Assembly (NCBI GenBank): GCA_964590135.1
Contig: CAZPVX010000022.1
Coordinates: forward strand, 9,144 to 73,143
Direction of reading: 5' to 3'
Source: JBDHWI01 sp964590135
GTDB taxonomy: Bacteria > Chloroflexota > Anaerolineae > J036 > Brachytrichaceae
Length of the DNA: 64,000 nucleotides
Under the pieces are notes generated by a model, which ran no database searches, was not told where the DNA came from, and saw only the letters and a list, made by a program, of their open reading frames with translations. This document shows positions 35,128 to 44,106 of the stretch, piece by piece. Both the position numbers and the translations under genes were made by a program. The first letter of the stretch is position 1. Every line of letters begins with the position of its first letter.

Positions 35128-35694
35128 TCACACCATCGCCAGGAAATTGCTGAGCAGTTGCTTGCCGTTGGTGGTGAGGATGCTTTCGGGGTGGAATTGC
35201 ACGCCGAAAGTGAGGTGCTGTCTGTGGCGGATGCCCATCAATTCGCCATCCTTGGTGAAGGCAGTGACCTCAAGCGCCGGGGGCAGCGGCTCCTGCACGA
35301 TCAGTGAGTGGTAGCGCGTGGCCTCGAAAGGATTCGGCAGGCCGCGAAACAGATCGCGGCCATTATGGTGAATCATCGAGGTCTTGCCGTGCATCAGCTT
35401 CGGCGCGCGCACCACCTTGCCGCCAAACACGTGGCCCATGCACTGCTGGCCGAGGCATACACCGAGGATAGGGGTCTGTCCGCTGAAGGCAGCCAGCACG
35501 TCGTTGCTGATGCCGCTGTCCTGCTCTGGCGTGCCAGGGCCGGGCGAGATGACGAAGGCCGCCGGCTGCATCGTCTTCAGCTCGTTAATGGTGATTTTGT
35601 CGTTGCGATACACGCGCAGATCAGCGCCGAGTTCACCCAGAAACTGCACCAGGTTATAGGTGAAAGAATCGTAGTTGTCGATGACGATAATCAT
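35128..35694 (-). CDS. trpG: Anthranilate synthase glutamine amidotransferase subunit
   Basis: 188 residues from ATG 35694 (MIIVIDNYDSFTYNLVQ); the longer frame to 35799 overlaps trpE and lacks homology. Class I amidotransferase: catalytic Cys in ILGVCLGQQCMGHVFGG and His/Glu in FGVQFHPESIL; GPGTPEQDSGIS is the PabA/TrpG signature. It supplies ammonia from glutamine to TrpE for anthranilate synthesis, and might also serve aminodeoxychorismate synthase since these subunits are often shared. 85 bp after trpE on the same strand, so under T-box control. Confidence 0.93.
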   Translation of the reverse strand: MIIVIDNYDSFTYNLVQFLGELGADLRVYRNDKITINELKTMQPAAFVISPGPGTPEQDSGISNDVLAAFSGQTPILGVCLGQQCMGHVFGGKVVRAPKLMHGKTSMIHHNGRDLFRGLPNPFEATRYHSLIVQEPLPPALEVTAFTKDGELMGIRHRQHLTFGVQFHPESILTTNGKQLLSNFLAMV

Positions 35695-35779
35695 GGCTTG
35701 TGATGTTTTGGATTCCTTGTTCGTAATTTCGCGCACGGTGCACGGTGTAAACAAACAAGAGATCACGATCGAAAAATCG

Positions 35780-37318
35780 CTACTGGTTTTCCGCCTCATC
35801 GATGGACACGAGCAGCGCCCGCGCCTTGTTCATGCACTCGTGATATTCACTGGTGGGGTCGCTGTCGGCCACCACGCCGGCGCCGGCCTGGATGTAGCAG
35901 GCATCCTCTTTCATCAGGATCGTGCGAATGCCGATGCAGGTGTCCATCTGCCCGTTGAACGAGAAGTAACCGACGCAGCCGCCATACACGCCGCGCCGTT
36001 CACACTCCAACTCCTCGATGATCTCCATCGCGCGCACCTTTGGCGCGCCGCTCAGCGTGCCGGCGGGAAAGGTGGCGCGCAATACATCGAAGGCGTCCAT
36101 GTCGTCGCGCACCTTGCCTTCCACCGAACTGACGATGTGCATGACATGCGAGTAATTCTCAATCACCATCAGCTCCGGAACCGTCACTGTGCCGTATTTC
36201 GCCACGCGGCCAATGTCGTTGCGACCGAGATCGACCAGCATGACGTGCTCGGCGCGCTCCTTGGGGTCAGCCAGCAGCTCCTGCGCCAATTCAGCGTCTT
36301 CATGCTCGGTTCTGCCCCGCCGGCGCGTGCCGGCAATCGGGCGCACGCTCGCCACGCCATTTTCAAAGCGCGCATGCATCTCCGGCGACGCGCCAATCAC
36401 CTTCAGGCTTTGCTTCAATAGACCATCGAAGTTGAAATAGAACATCCACGGTGATGGGTTCAACATGCGCAGTGCGCGATAGATGGCAAAGGGATGCGCG
36501 GTGGTGCGGCGCTGGATGCGCAGCGACGGCACAACCTGGAAGATGTCGCCGGCTTTGATGTATTCCTTCGCGTCGCGCACCATCTGCTCGTACTGCGCCT
36601 GCGTCTTGTTCGTCTTCGCCGGGGTGCATTCTGCCTGCGGATTCAGCGATAGCTGCATCATCGGCCCGCTCAATCGCGCATGAATGGTCTTGATGCGCGC
36701 GATGGCGTCTTCGTGGGCCGCTTCGATGGACTGCGCGCCATCCAGATATGCATTCGCGATGATGAGGATGCGATGACGCGCGCGGTCGAACGCGACGAGC
36801 GTGTCGGCCATCAGATAGATCGCTTCCGGAACTTCCAACACGTCGCGCGCAGTCGTTGGCAACTGCTCGAACTGGCGCACCACGTCGTAGCCTGTGTAGC
36901 CGACCAGGCCGCCACAAAAGCGCGGCAGGTTTGGCGATGGCACAAAGCGATACTTTGCCATCTCGTGTTTGAGTTGATCGAGAATGTCAGGAGCTTCCTG
37001 GCGCGAAAGGGGGGCGCTGCTCAATTCGCAATCTTTGATCTCCAGCGCTCCATTCATGAGGGTGTGGCGAAAGAGCTTGCCCTGCCGGCACACCAGCGCC
37101 TCGCGCAGGCGCACGCCGAGGAAGGAGTAGCGGCCGACGCGCTCGCCGCCCTCGACGCTCTCCAGCAAAAACGCCGGCTCATCGCTCGCCAGCTTCAGAA
37201 ACAGCGACACCGGCGTGTCCAGATCCGATGGCAACTCGGCGTATACCGGGATCAGGTTGCCGCGCGCGCTCAGTTCGCGCACCTCTTCAAGCGTGGGTTT
37301 GATTGTCAATCGAGCCAT
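35780..37318 (-). CDS. trpE: Anthranilate synthase component I
   Basis: 512 residues from ATG 37318 (MARLTIKPTLEEVREL). Converts chorismate to anthranilate, first step of tryptophan synthesis. PVSLFLKLASDEPAFLLESVEGGERVGRYSFLG carries the LLES feedback-inhibition motif, so tryptophan inhibition is expected. The chorismate-binding domain has PIAGTRRRGRTEHED, DLGRNDIGRVA, PAGTLSGAPKVRAMEII and YGGCVGYFSFNG. Full length. It is preceded by a T-box leader; trpG follows. The rest of the trp pathway is not in the window. Confidence 0.95.
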   Translation of the reverse strand: MARLTIKPTLEEVRELSARGNLIPVYAELPSDLDTPVSLFLKLASDEPAFLLESVEGGERVGRYSFLGVRLREALVCRQGKLFRHTLMNGALEIKDCELSSAPLSRQEAPDILDQLKHEMAKYRFVPSPNLPRFCGGLVGYTGYDVVRQFEQLPTTARDVLEVPEAIYLMADTLVAFDRARHRILIIANAYLDGAQSIEAAHEDAIARIKTIHARLSGPMMQLSLNPQAECTPAKTNKTQAQYEQMVRDAKEYIKAGDIFQVVPSLRIQRRTTAHPFAIYRALRMLNPSPWMFYFNFDGLLKQSLKVIGASPEMHARFENGVASVRPIAGTRRRGRTEHEDAELAQELLADPKERAEHVMLVDLGRNDIGRVAKYGTVTVPELMVIENYSHVMHIVSSVEGKVRDDMDAFDVLRATFPAGTLSGAPKVRAMEIIEELECERRGVYGGCVGYFSFNGQMDTCIGIRTILMKEDACYIQAGAGVVADSDPTSEYHECMNKARALLVSIDEAENQ

Positions 37319-37389
37319 GTTGCTATTGCGGATTTCGGATTGCGGACTGTCGACTGCGCATACACGCAATTCGCAATCCGAAATCGAAA

Positions 37390-37712
37390 ATCAAAAAACG
37401 CCTCCATCCCAATAGAGGGACGAGAGGCGTTGCTCGTGGTGCCACCCTGCTTTGCGCACTCTCACGCTCGACTCCCCTTCCCTCTGGGAGAAGGTTGGAT
37501 GAGGACAGTGAGGGCGCGCCATCAAACGCGAACCATCATTCGCTCCGCCGGGTAACGGTGGCGGGGGCCGGCTTGCCTACTGGGTTGCCCGTTCGGCTTG
37601 CGGCTCGCAGGGCCATTCTGCATTGCTCCACGCGCGCGACTTTCACCGGTGTGTCGCGCTCTCTGTGCGTCTCTGCAAACGCATACTCGTCCTGGTCGCG
37701 GCCTTTATGCTG
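37390..37712 (-). promoter_or_regulatory. T-box riboswitch leader of trpEG, probably tRNA-Trp sensing
   Basis: Reading the minus strand, TAGAAT (37724-37719) is a likely -10 box. Then come a stem I region with the conserved AGAGAG (37664-37659) and a GTGAAAG segment, the T-box sequence GGGTGGCACCACG (37447-37435), and a competing terminator. The 5'-UGGC-3' bulge would pair with a GCCA tRNA end, fitting the G discriminator of bacterial tRNA-Trp. A UGG triplet followed by A at 37630-37628 is the best specifier-codon candidate. Uncharged tRNA-Trp should stabilise the antiterminator and turn trpEG on. This accounts for most of the 518 bp between trpE and the nSTAND gene. Confidence 0.85.
37393..37431 (-). 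terminator. T-box attenuator
   Basis: AACGCCTC...GTCCC pairs with GGGAT...GAGGCGTT and ends in TTTTTT on the minus strand, a strong intrinsic terminator. Its 5' arm overlaps the antiterminator region downstream of GGTGGCACC, as expected for T-box switching. About 75 bases separate it from the trpE start. Confidence 0.85.
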
Positions 37713-37836
37713 CGCAAGATTCTACAACACGTGTCAACTCGGTGATAAAAAGCACTCTGAACGAAGCGATGAATCTGTGCAAGCCGCAATCGCCACAAGC
37801 CGGGCCGCATTGTGTTCAGAAGGCCTGTGGTAATGA

Positions 37837-40392
37837 CTATTTCTCTGGCGTCGGCGTGGGGACGGCGGTGCAATCGGTCGATTCGTTGAGGAAGCGCTCG
37901 CGCTCTTCACAGGTGAGCTGACGATCCAGTTTGTCTTCGGCAGCGGTGATCAAGTCGAATACGTTTGTTGGATACAACCGCACCGTGCCGTCGGTGCTGG
38001 AAGTGGCGATACGATCATTGATCTGCGAAAAGTTTGTCACAGTGCCGGCGTGGCCTGGCAGCACAATCATACTGGTTGTGCCGTAGTTGATGATAAACGG
38101 CGTGCCATCGGGAAGAGTCGCAACGGCGGGCACGAAATCTATCATCCAAGCCTCTGGCGCGCCACCCGTTCTGATATTCCAGGTCCATAGTCCATCGTTG
38201 GCATCCTTCACGCCAACGTTGTCGTTGTCGTCATCGATAAACTGTGCAAAGCTGATTGGCGCGCTGAAGCTGATCGGCGCCGTGATCGCCTTGCCTGTGC
38301 CAACATCCCATACCCGCGCAGTGCGATCTGCGCCGCCGGTGATGACTAATTTGCCGTCTGGTGAGAAGCCGGCGGTTAGCACGGTGCCGGTATGGCCGAC
38401 CATCACGGTCAACGCGCGGCCGCTCGCGAGATCGAACAGGCGCGCGGTGCGGTCTGCGCCAGTCGTCAACACCCACTTGTCATCCGGCGAGAAGCCGGCG
38501 CTCGTCACGCTGGCCAGGTTGCCGCGATATGTTGTCAACACATCGCCCGATGCAATATCGATCAGCCGCGCAAAGCCGTCGCGTGTGGCAACCAGCAACT
38601 GTGTTCCGTCCGGGTTGAACTGCACACTGTTCACCGGCGAGCCAATCTTGATCACACCATCATCGGGGAAGGCAGCAACATGGGCGCGGCGCACAGCATC
38701 CTCGCTTTGCTGGGTGCGCTGTACGCGATCTGCCTCAATCGCCAGCAGCAGCGCCAACTTCGGGTCGCTCGAAATTTGCGTCAGTGCAATGGCGGCCAGT
38801 TCGCGCGAACGAGTCTCCTTCAGATTTACGTCTTGTGTGGCGCGCATCTCGGCGCTGGCCGCACGTGTAGCCTCTGCCTCTTGCACCAGCGCGGCCGCGG
38901 CAGTGGCCTGCGCCTGCACAGTGGCTTGCAGTGACACACCGCGATTGACTTCGACGACGCCTTGTGTGGCAATCGCCTCAGCAGTTGCCTTCTGTGCCAG
39001 AGCGGATTGCTGCGCTTCCACGGCTTGTGTTGCGGCCGCTTCAGCAACGCTGCGGGTGGCGATGGCGCTGTCGCGGTTGGCGTTTGCAACTGCGGCGACG
39101 GCCTCGGCGGTGCTGCGTGCCACATCGGCAGCGCCGGCGTCTTGCGCGGCCTGCGTCGCCGTCGCCAGCGCCAGCGCCTGCGCGGTGGCGGCAGCATCGG
39201 CGCGCTGGGTCGATTGCGCCGCCGAGAAGAAGCTGAACACGCCAAGCGCGAGCGCGATTGCCGCCAGCACGCCAGCCAGCGCGGTGATGAATTTCATGCG
39301 CTTCATCTGCCGCTCCTGCTCGGCAAAGTGGGACACGGCGCGCGCCTCGCCCACCGTTTGCTTCAGGGGCAGGGGCGTTGCGCCGGCAGCCATCTCTGCC
39401 GGCGCGTGGTCACTCTCGCGCGGGCGGATGGGGCCGAAGTCGATGTAGTCGGCCAGCGTCAATACTTTGTCCTTGCCGGCTTTCGCCGGCAGCGCCATGA
39501 ACAGATCGCGCAGCGCCAGTTGCAGTTTGGGCAACATGCCAGGATCGCCTTGCACATCGTTCACCAACCGCGCCACCAGTTGCGGCTCGATCTTCACGCC
39601 GCACTCCAACGCCGGCAACACCACCGAACGCGCCAGCTCGTTGTTCTCCATCGGCGGCAGGCTGATGCGCTTTTCCAGCCACGGCTTCAACTCGGCGATC
39701 TGCGCGGCGTTGGGCAGGAATTCGCTGCGCAGGCTGATGAAGATGATTGCCCGCGAACCGGCTTGCTGCGCAGCCTGTGTCAGGAATGCCGTAAACGCCT
39801 TTGCGTCCGCCGGCGATTTGCACCTGGTAAAAACCTCTTCGAACTGGTCGACGATCAGCACGGCGCGCCGGCCTTTGTCCTGCCCCAGCAGCATTTCAAC
39901 CAGATCGTTCAGCGCGTTCGGACCGGTCAGCCCGCGTTTGCGGATGGCATCGGTCATCACCTGTGCCAGGCCGGCGCGCTCGCCGAGGGTGGCGCTGGCT
40001 TCAGCCAGCCTCTGCACCGGGTCTGCGCCAGGTGTGAAGGCATGGATCAGCCATTTGTCGCTGTCCATCAGCGCGCCGTTGCGCAGCGCAAAAGTGAGGC
40101 CGGCTTGCAGCAGCGAGGTCTTGCCGGCATTCTCGGCGCCGGCCAGCACGATCAGCTTGTCGCGCTCGATGCGATCGAGCAATTCTTCCAGCATGTCCTC
40201 GCGGCCAAAGTAGATGCGCGCATCATCGACCGTGAAGGGCGCCGGACCAACGTAGGGGCAACGGCCATCAAATTTCTTCGGTTGGCGCGTGGCAAGGTGC
40301 TGTGAGATCAGCGCGGCGGCTTGCTCGGCGCTGTAGTCGCTGTGGCTGCCGCTGGCAGATGCGCGTGGACGATAGTTGTAATCCGATGACAT
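37837..40392 (-). CDS. nSTAND NTPase - membrane helix - WD40 protein
   Basis: 851 residues from ATG 40392, which overlaps the stop of the upstream dehydrogenase by one base (TGATG). Residues about 45-330 are an nSTAND1-type NTPase: CPYVGPAPFTVDDARIYFGRE, Walker A in LAGAENAGKTSLLQAGL and Walker B in AVLIVDQFEEVF. One membrane helix follows (FITALAGVLAAIALALGVFSFF, about 370-390), then about 190 residues rich in Ala, Thr and Gln predicted as coiled coil, and then at least five WD40-like blades (FSPDDKWVLTTGADRTARLFD, FSPDGKLVITGGADRTARVWD). The NTPase should be cytoplasmic and the propeller outside. STAND proteins act as signal-triggered switches; the trigger is unknown. Confidence 0.85.
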   Translation of the reverse strand: MSSDYNYRPRASASGSHSDYSAEQAAALISQHLATRQPKKFDGRCPYVGPAPFTVDDARIYFGREDMLEELLDRIERDKLIVLAGAENAGKTSLLQAGLTFALRNGALMDSDKWLIHAFTPGADPVQRLAEASATLGERAGLAQVMTDAIRKRGLTGPNALNDLVEMLLGQDKGRRAVLIVDQFEEVFTRCKSPADAKAFTAFLTQAAQQAGSRAIIFISLRSEFLPNAAQIAELKPWLEKRISLPPMENNELARSVVLPALECGVKIEPQLVARLVNDVQGDPGMLPKLQLALRDLFMALPAKAGKDKVLTLADYIDFGPIRPRESDHAPAEMAAGATPLPLKQTVGEARAVSHFAEQERQMKRMKFITALAGVLAAIALALGVFSFFSAAQSTQRADAAATAQALALATATQAAQDAGAADVARSTAEAVAAVANANRDSAIATRSVAEAAATQAVEAQQSALAQKATAEAIATQGVVEVNRGVSLQATVQAQATAAAALVQEAEATRAASAEMRATQDVNLKETRSRELAAIALTQISSDPKLALLLAIEADRVQRTQQSEDAVRRAHVAAFPDDGVIKIGSPVNSVQFNPDGTQLLVATRDGFARLIDIASGDVLTTYRGNLASVTSAGFSPDDKWVLTTGADRTARLFDLASGRALTVMVGHTGTVLTAGFSPDGKLVITGGADRTARVWDVGTGKAITAPISFSAPISFAQFIDDDNDNVGVKDANDGLWTWNIRTGGAPEAWMIDFVPAVATLPDGTPFIINYGTTSMIVLPGHAGTVTNFSQINDRIATSSTDGTVRLYPTNVFDLITAAEDKLDRQLTCEERERFLNESTDCTAVPTPTPEK

Positions 40393-41405
40393 CACGTTGT
40401 AATGATGACCTTGATCCCCTCTCGTGCATCAGCTATTCTAAAGGCTTTCTCTGCGTCTTCCAGCTTAAACCTGTGTGAGATCAGCGCGCCAACGTCGACC
40501 ATGCCACGCGAGACCAGTTCGATGGCGCGCGGATAGACATGCTTCATGCGCCGCACCATGCGGATGGTCAACCCCTTGCGCCGCGCCACCGATGCGATGA
40601 ACGACGTTTTGTCGTCGGATGGGATGCCGCACAGCACGACGGTGCCGCCGATGCGCACTGCTTCAAACGCAGCGTCAACTGCGTGCTGGTCGCCGGCGCA
40701 CTCAAAGGCCACATCCAGTCCGCGTTTGTGGGTATTTGCCAGGATGGCTGCGCTCTCGTCGTGGTTTGTGCCGCTGGATAGATGGCTCTCGGTCGCGCCG
40801 AGCTCTTCGGCCAGGTCGAGGCGATGCCGGCGCAGGTCGGTGCCGATGATGCGTGATGCGCCGGCCAGCCGCGCCATCTGCAAGGTCAGCAGGCCGATCG
40901 TTCCACAGCCAAAGATGCCGACATGCATGCCAGGCCGCATGTGGCCGAGATCGACCGTGTGGATGGCGACGCCGAGCGGCTCGAGCATCGCGCCGTCTTC
41001 GTCGTTGATGTTGTCGGGCAGGGGAAAGAGCGCGGACGCCGGCCAATTCATGTATTCGCGCAGCGCGCCATCGTCCTTGCCGTGGCCGCTGAAGCGCGTG
41101 TTGGGGCAAAGGTTGGGATGGCCCTGATCACACCATTCGCAGTGGCCGCACGGCAAGGCTGGATCCACGGCGACACGCTGGCCTTTGCGCTCCCCTTCGG
41201 CCACCACGCCGGCGAATTCATGCCCCAGCACGAGCGGGTGATGCAGCTTGGCGTCGCCGATGCCGGCTTCGCAATACCAGTGTAAGTCGCTGCCGCATAC
41301 GCCGATGGCCTTGACGTGGATCAGCGCCTCGCCGACGCCGGCTGTGGGGATGGGTTCGTCATGCACGCGCAGGTCGCGCATTGCGTGGAGTCGCACAGTT
41401 TTCAT
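40392..41405 (-). CDS. Zinc-dependent sorbitol/threonine dehydrogenase-like enzyme
   Basis: 337 residues from ATG 41405. MDR family: catalytic zinc ligands Cys in GVCGSDLHWYCEAG and His-Glu in VLGHEFAGVVAEG; the structural zinc site CGHCEWCDQGHPNLC is complete. The Rossmann motif is GIFGCGTIGLLTLQMA. The pattern fits L-iditol, sorbitol or threonine dehydrogenases that oxidise a secondary alcohol with NAD. TACACT lies seven bases upstream of the start. It is translationally coupled to the downstream nSTAND-WD40 gene, an unusual pairing. Confidence 0.9.
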   Translation of the reverse strand: MKTVRLHAMRDLRVHDEPIPTAGVGEALIHVKAIGVCGSDLHWYCEAGIGDAKLHHPLVLGHEFAGVVAEGERKGQRVAVDPALPCGHCEWCDQGHPNLCPNTRFSGHGKDDGALREYMNWPASALFPLPDNINDEDGAMLEPLGVAIHTVDLGHMRPGMHVGIFGCGTIGLLTLQMARLAGASRIIGTDLRRHRLDLAEELGATESHLSSGTNHDESAAILANTHKRGLDVAFECAGDQHAVDAAFEAVRIGGTVVLCGIPSDDKTSFIASVARRKGLTIRMVRRMKHVYPRAIELVSRGMVDVGALISHRFKLEDAEKAFRIADAREGIKVIITT

Positions 41406-41412
41406 GGCCTGT

Positions 41413-41446
41413 AGTGTAGCCCGCGGCGTTTCGCCCATGCTAGAAT
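41413..41446. promoter_or_regulatory. Divergent -10 boxes, dehydrogenase and RodZ-like gene
   Basis: TACACT (41418-41413, minus) is seven bases from the ATG at 41405; TAGAAT (41441-41446, plus) is seven bases from the ATG at 41454. Both predict leaderless messages from a 48-bp divergent region. Confidence 0.5.
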
Positions 41447-41453
41447 CCTCGGA

Positions 41454-42566
41454 ATGCCGTCCGACCTGGCGCTGCGCATGCGCCAAGCGCGCGAGACACT
41501 CGGCATTTCGTTGATCGAGGCCGAGCGCGCCACCAAGATCCGGCGCAAATATCTGGAGGCCATCGAAGCCGGCGATTTCGCGCAACTCCCCGATGGTCCC
41601 CCTTCGCGCGGATTCATCAAGAACTATGCTCGCTTTCTTGGCCTGGATTCTGAGCGCTCGCTGACAGACTTCGAGGCCGAAGTCGGCGTGCCGGTCATAC
41701 AGTTGAAGGACCCGGTGCCGCCGATGCCGCCGCGCACGCGTGCCGTCTCCAAATACACCCAGACCGCCATGCCCGACCTGAAATGGCGCGGCGCAATGCC
41801 CAATGACGAATCGGCGGATCTGGATGCGCTGGCCGAGGGCAAGGTGGTTGTTGCAGAAGATGCGCTTGGAGCGCGCGATGGCACGACCGGCCGCGCAGTG
41901 GTCATTCAGCCCGACAACCGGCTGCGCGCCAGTGGCTCGGTCTTCCGCCTGAAGAAATCGAAAGGGCCGTTCGATGAGTATGACCCGAACATGATGACCT
42001 CGCGCGGCACGCGGCAACCCTTTGCCAGCCTGCAGACGCCGGCGTGGAAGAAGGCGCTGCCCTATGTGCTGGGGGGCATCGTGACAGTGGCTGCGCTGTT
42101 CTTCTTCATCACAGCGGTGTTGCCGCGGCTCGGTGATGCGCTTGGCGCGATTCAATTGCCGGCGTCGCCTGCTGCTGAATCGTCGCAAGCGACCGCGCCG
42201 GCCGCAAACGAAGATCAGCCACAGATTGCCATTACTTTTATGGCGCCACAAGCTGCCGAGACGGCTGCGCCGGTGGTGATTGGCACCGCCGCGCTGGTGC
42301 CGACGGTTGCGCCGATAGCCGGCGGTGGTGTGCAGGTGGCGCTGGATGCGCGTGAACGCGCCTGGGTGCGCGTGAAGGTGGATGGCAACGTGGTGTTCGA
42401 AGGTATTCCGGCGACTGGCCCGGGCACGCCATTCAACGCGAGTGAAAACGTGCAGATCGAAACGGGCAACGCCGGCGCTTTCGACGTCATTCTCAACGGC
42501 ACGCGGCTGGGTCCGCTTGGCGCGCGCAACGAAACGGTCAGCAAGACATATAGCGCAGGGCAGTGA
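41454..42566 (+). CDS. RodZ-like helix-turn-helix membrane protein
   Basis: 370 residues. Residues 1-70 are a Cro/RodZ-type HTH (LRMRQARETLGISLIEAERATKIRRKYLEAIEAGDF, then SRGFIKNYARFLGLD). A ~130-residue linker leads to one membrane helix (LPYVLGGIVTVAALFFFITAVL, about 200-222). The C-terminal ~80 residues (VQVALDARERAWVRVKVDG, ENVQIETGNAGAFDVILNG, LGPLGARNETVSKTY) are a DUF4115 beta domain. This architecture is that of RodZ, which links MreB to the wall synthesis machinery, though it is also seen in cells without MreB. A leaderless start is predicted. Confidence 0.87.
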   Translation: MPSDLALRMRQARETLGISLIEAERATKIRRKYLEAIEAGDFAQLPDGPPSRGFIKNYARFLGLDSERSLTDFEAEVGVPVIQLKDPVPPMPPRTRAVSKYTQTAMPDLKWRGAMPNDESADLDALAEGKVVVAEDALGARDGTTGRAVVIQPDNRLRASGSVFRLKKSKGPFDEYDPNMMTSRGTRQPFASLQTPAWKKALPYVLGGIVTVAALFFFITAVLPRLGDALGAIQLPASPAAESSQATAPAANEDQPQIAITFMAPQAAETAAPVVIGTAALVPTVAPIAGGGVQVALDARERAWVRVKVDGNVVFEGIPATGPGTPFNASENVQIETGNAGAFDVILNGTRLGPLGARNETVSKTYSAGQ

Positions 42567-42650
42567 TGAGCAATCGACAGTCGATTTGCCCGTGAGCGTG
42601 GATAATGTGCGTTCGCAATCACTGGTCACTGCTTGGGTCGTATATCCTCG

Positions 42651-44009
42651 ATGAAAAAATCGTATTACCTGCTTTCGCTGGGCTGCTCAAAAAACACGGT
42701 CGATTCAGATTCCATTGCCCAACTGATGGACGATACCGGTTATAAGGGCGTGGAAAACCCGAGGCACGCCGACGTGCTGATCGTAAACACGTGCGGGTTT
42801 ATCGGGCCGGCGCGTGATGAATCCATTCGCAACCTGCGCGAGTTGGCAGAGCGCAAGAAGCGCGGGCAGATGCTGATCGCTGCCGGCTGTCTGTCGCAGT
42901 TGTGGGGGCCAAAGCTGGCAGATGAAGTGCCAGGGCTGGATGGCGTGATCGGCACGCGCCGCTGGATGGACATCGTCGAGTTCATCGAGCGTGTGCGCGG
43001 ACGCAGCAAGCCGGCGCCGCTGTATCACCTGCCGACAGACGCGGTGACAGTGGGCAGTGATGAGCATGGCACATCTCGCACGGCGGTGCAGGGCGCAAGC
43101 GCATATCTCAAGATCGCCGACGGCTGCCGCCGGCCGTGCGCCTTCTGCACCATTCCCGCCATCAAGGGCACGATGCAGTCGCGCCCGCGCGAAGCCATCT
43201 TGAATGAGGCGAAGCAGATGGCGGCAAATGGCGTGCGCGAGTTGATCTTGATTGCGCAGGATCTGACCGACTATGGCAGCGATTTCGGGTTGCGCGATGG
43301 TCTGGCGAATCTCATCGATGACATCACGAAGGAAGCGCCGGCGCTGGACTGGGTGCGCCTGATGTATGCCTATCCGGGTGCGGTGACCGACCGACTGATC
43401 GAGGTGATGGCAACCAACGACAAGGTTGTGAAGTATCTCGATATTCCGTTGCAGCACGGTCATCCGGCCACCTTGCGGCGCATGAGGCGGCCGTCGAACA
43501 TCGACTGGGTATACAACACGCTGGCAAAGATGCACGCCGCCATCCCCGATCTCGCTGTGCGCACGACGTTCATTGTCGGCTATCCCGGCGAGACCGATGC
43601 AGAGTTTGATGGGTTGATGCGATTTGTCGATGACATGCAGTTCGATCGTGTCGGCGTATTCACCTACTCATTCGAGGCGCAGACCCCAAGTGGGCAACTG
43701 CCGGATCAAGTTCCGACGGATGTGGCAGAGTCGCGACGCGAGGCGCTGATGCTGAAGCAGCAGCAGATTTCACTGGTGAAGAACCAGCGCCTCGTCGGCA
43801 AGACGTTGACGACGCTGATCGAAGGGAATGATCCCGAGCAGGGCATCAGCGTGGGGCGCACCTATCGTGATGCGCCGGAAGTGGATGGGCTGGTGATTGT
43901 GGAAGGGGTGGCGCCGGCAGGCGGGATGATCCCCGTCAAGATCACTGGCGCGCTGGAGTACGACCTCGCCGGCGTGGTGGCGCAGGAACAGCCACTGATC
44001 GTGTTGTAG
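42651..44009 (+). CDS. rimO: Ribosomal protein S12 methylthiotransferase
   Basis: 452 residues from ATG 42651 (MKKSYYLLSLGCSKNTVDSD). RimO adds a methylthio group to an aspartate of ribosomal protein S12. The UPF0004 domain has cysteines in LGCSKN, VNTCGF and AAGCLSQL for one Fe-S cluster; the radical SAM cluster is CRRPCAFCTIP. The C-terminal TRAM domain spans about the last 65 residues. SLGCSKN and VDSD distinguish RimO from MiaB. TATATC lies four bases before the start. Ends at a hairpin terminator. Confidence 0.95.
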   Translation: MKKSYYLLSLGCSKNTVDSDSIAQLMDDTGYKGVENPRHADVLIVNTCGFIGPARDESIRNLRELAERKKRGQMLIAAGCLSQLWGPKLADEVPGLDGVIGTRRWMDIVEFIERVRGRSKPAPLYHLPTDAVTVGSDEHGTSRTAVQGASAYLKIADGCRRPCAFCTIPAIKGTMQSRPREAILNEAKQMAANGVRELILIAQDLTDYGSDFGLRDGLANLIDDITKEAPALDWVRLMYAYPGAVTDRLIEVMATNDKVVKYLDIPLQHGHPATLRRMRRPSNIDWVYNTLAKMHAAIPDLAVRTTFIVGYPGETDAEFDGLMRFVDDMQFDRVGVFTYSFEAQTPSGQLPDQVPTDVAESRREALMLKQQQISLVKNQRLVGKTLTTLIEGNDPEQGISVGRTYRDAPEVDGLVIVEGVAPAGGMIPVKITGALEYDLAGVVAQEQPLIVL

Positions 44010-44050
44010 CCACTGTTGTAGCCACGCCAGCCAACAATATGCATGTGACA

Positions 44051-44082
44051 AACCGCGCAAGTTTTTGAAACCTGCGCGGTTA
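44051..44082 (+). terminator. Terminator-like hairpin after rimO
   Basis: AACCGCGCAAGTTT (44051-44064) pairs, with one mismatch, with AAACCTGCGCGGTT (44068-44081). It lies between rimO and the methyltransferase and just upstream of the TATAAT at 44091-44096. The T-run is weak. Confidence 0.55.
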
Positions 44083-44090
44083 TTGATGCA

Positions 44091-44096
44091 TATAAT
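44091..44096 (+). promoter_or_regulatory. -10 box of the restriction-modification locus
   Basis: A perfect TATAAT ends ten bases before the methyltransferase ATG at 44107, so the leader is a few bases at most. Confidence 0.55.
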
Positions 44097-44106
44097 CTCG
44101 CGCAGG

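Noticed and set aside
37303..37833. Plus-strand open frames over the T-box region
   Set aside because: They are shadows of the minus-strand leader; the DNA is explained by T-box structure and no protein family is recognised.
42606..42650. Start of rimO at 42633
   Set aside because: The extra six residues overlap TATATC and lack homology; ATG 42651 begins the conserved KKSYYLLSLGCSKN.
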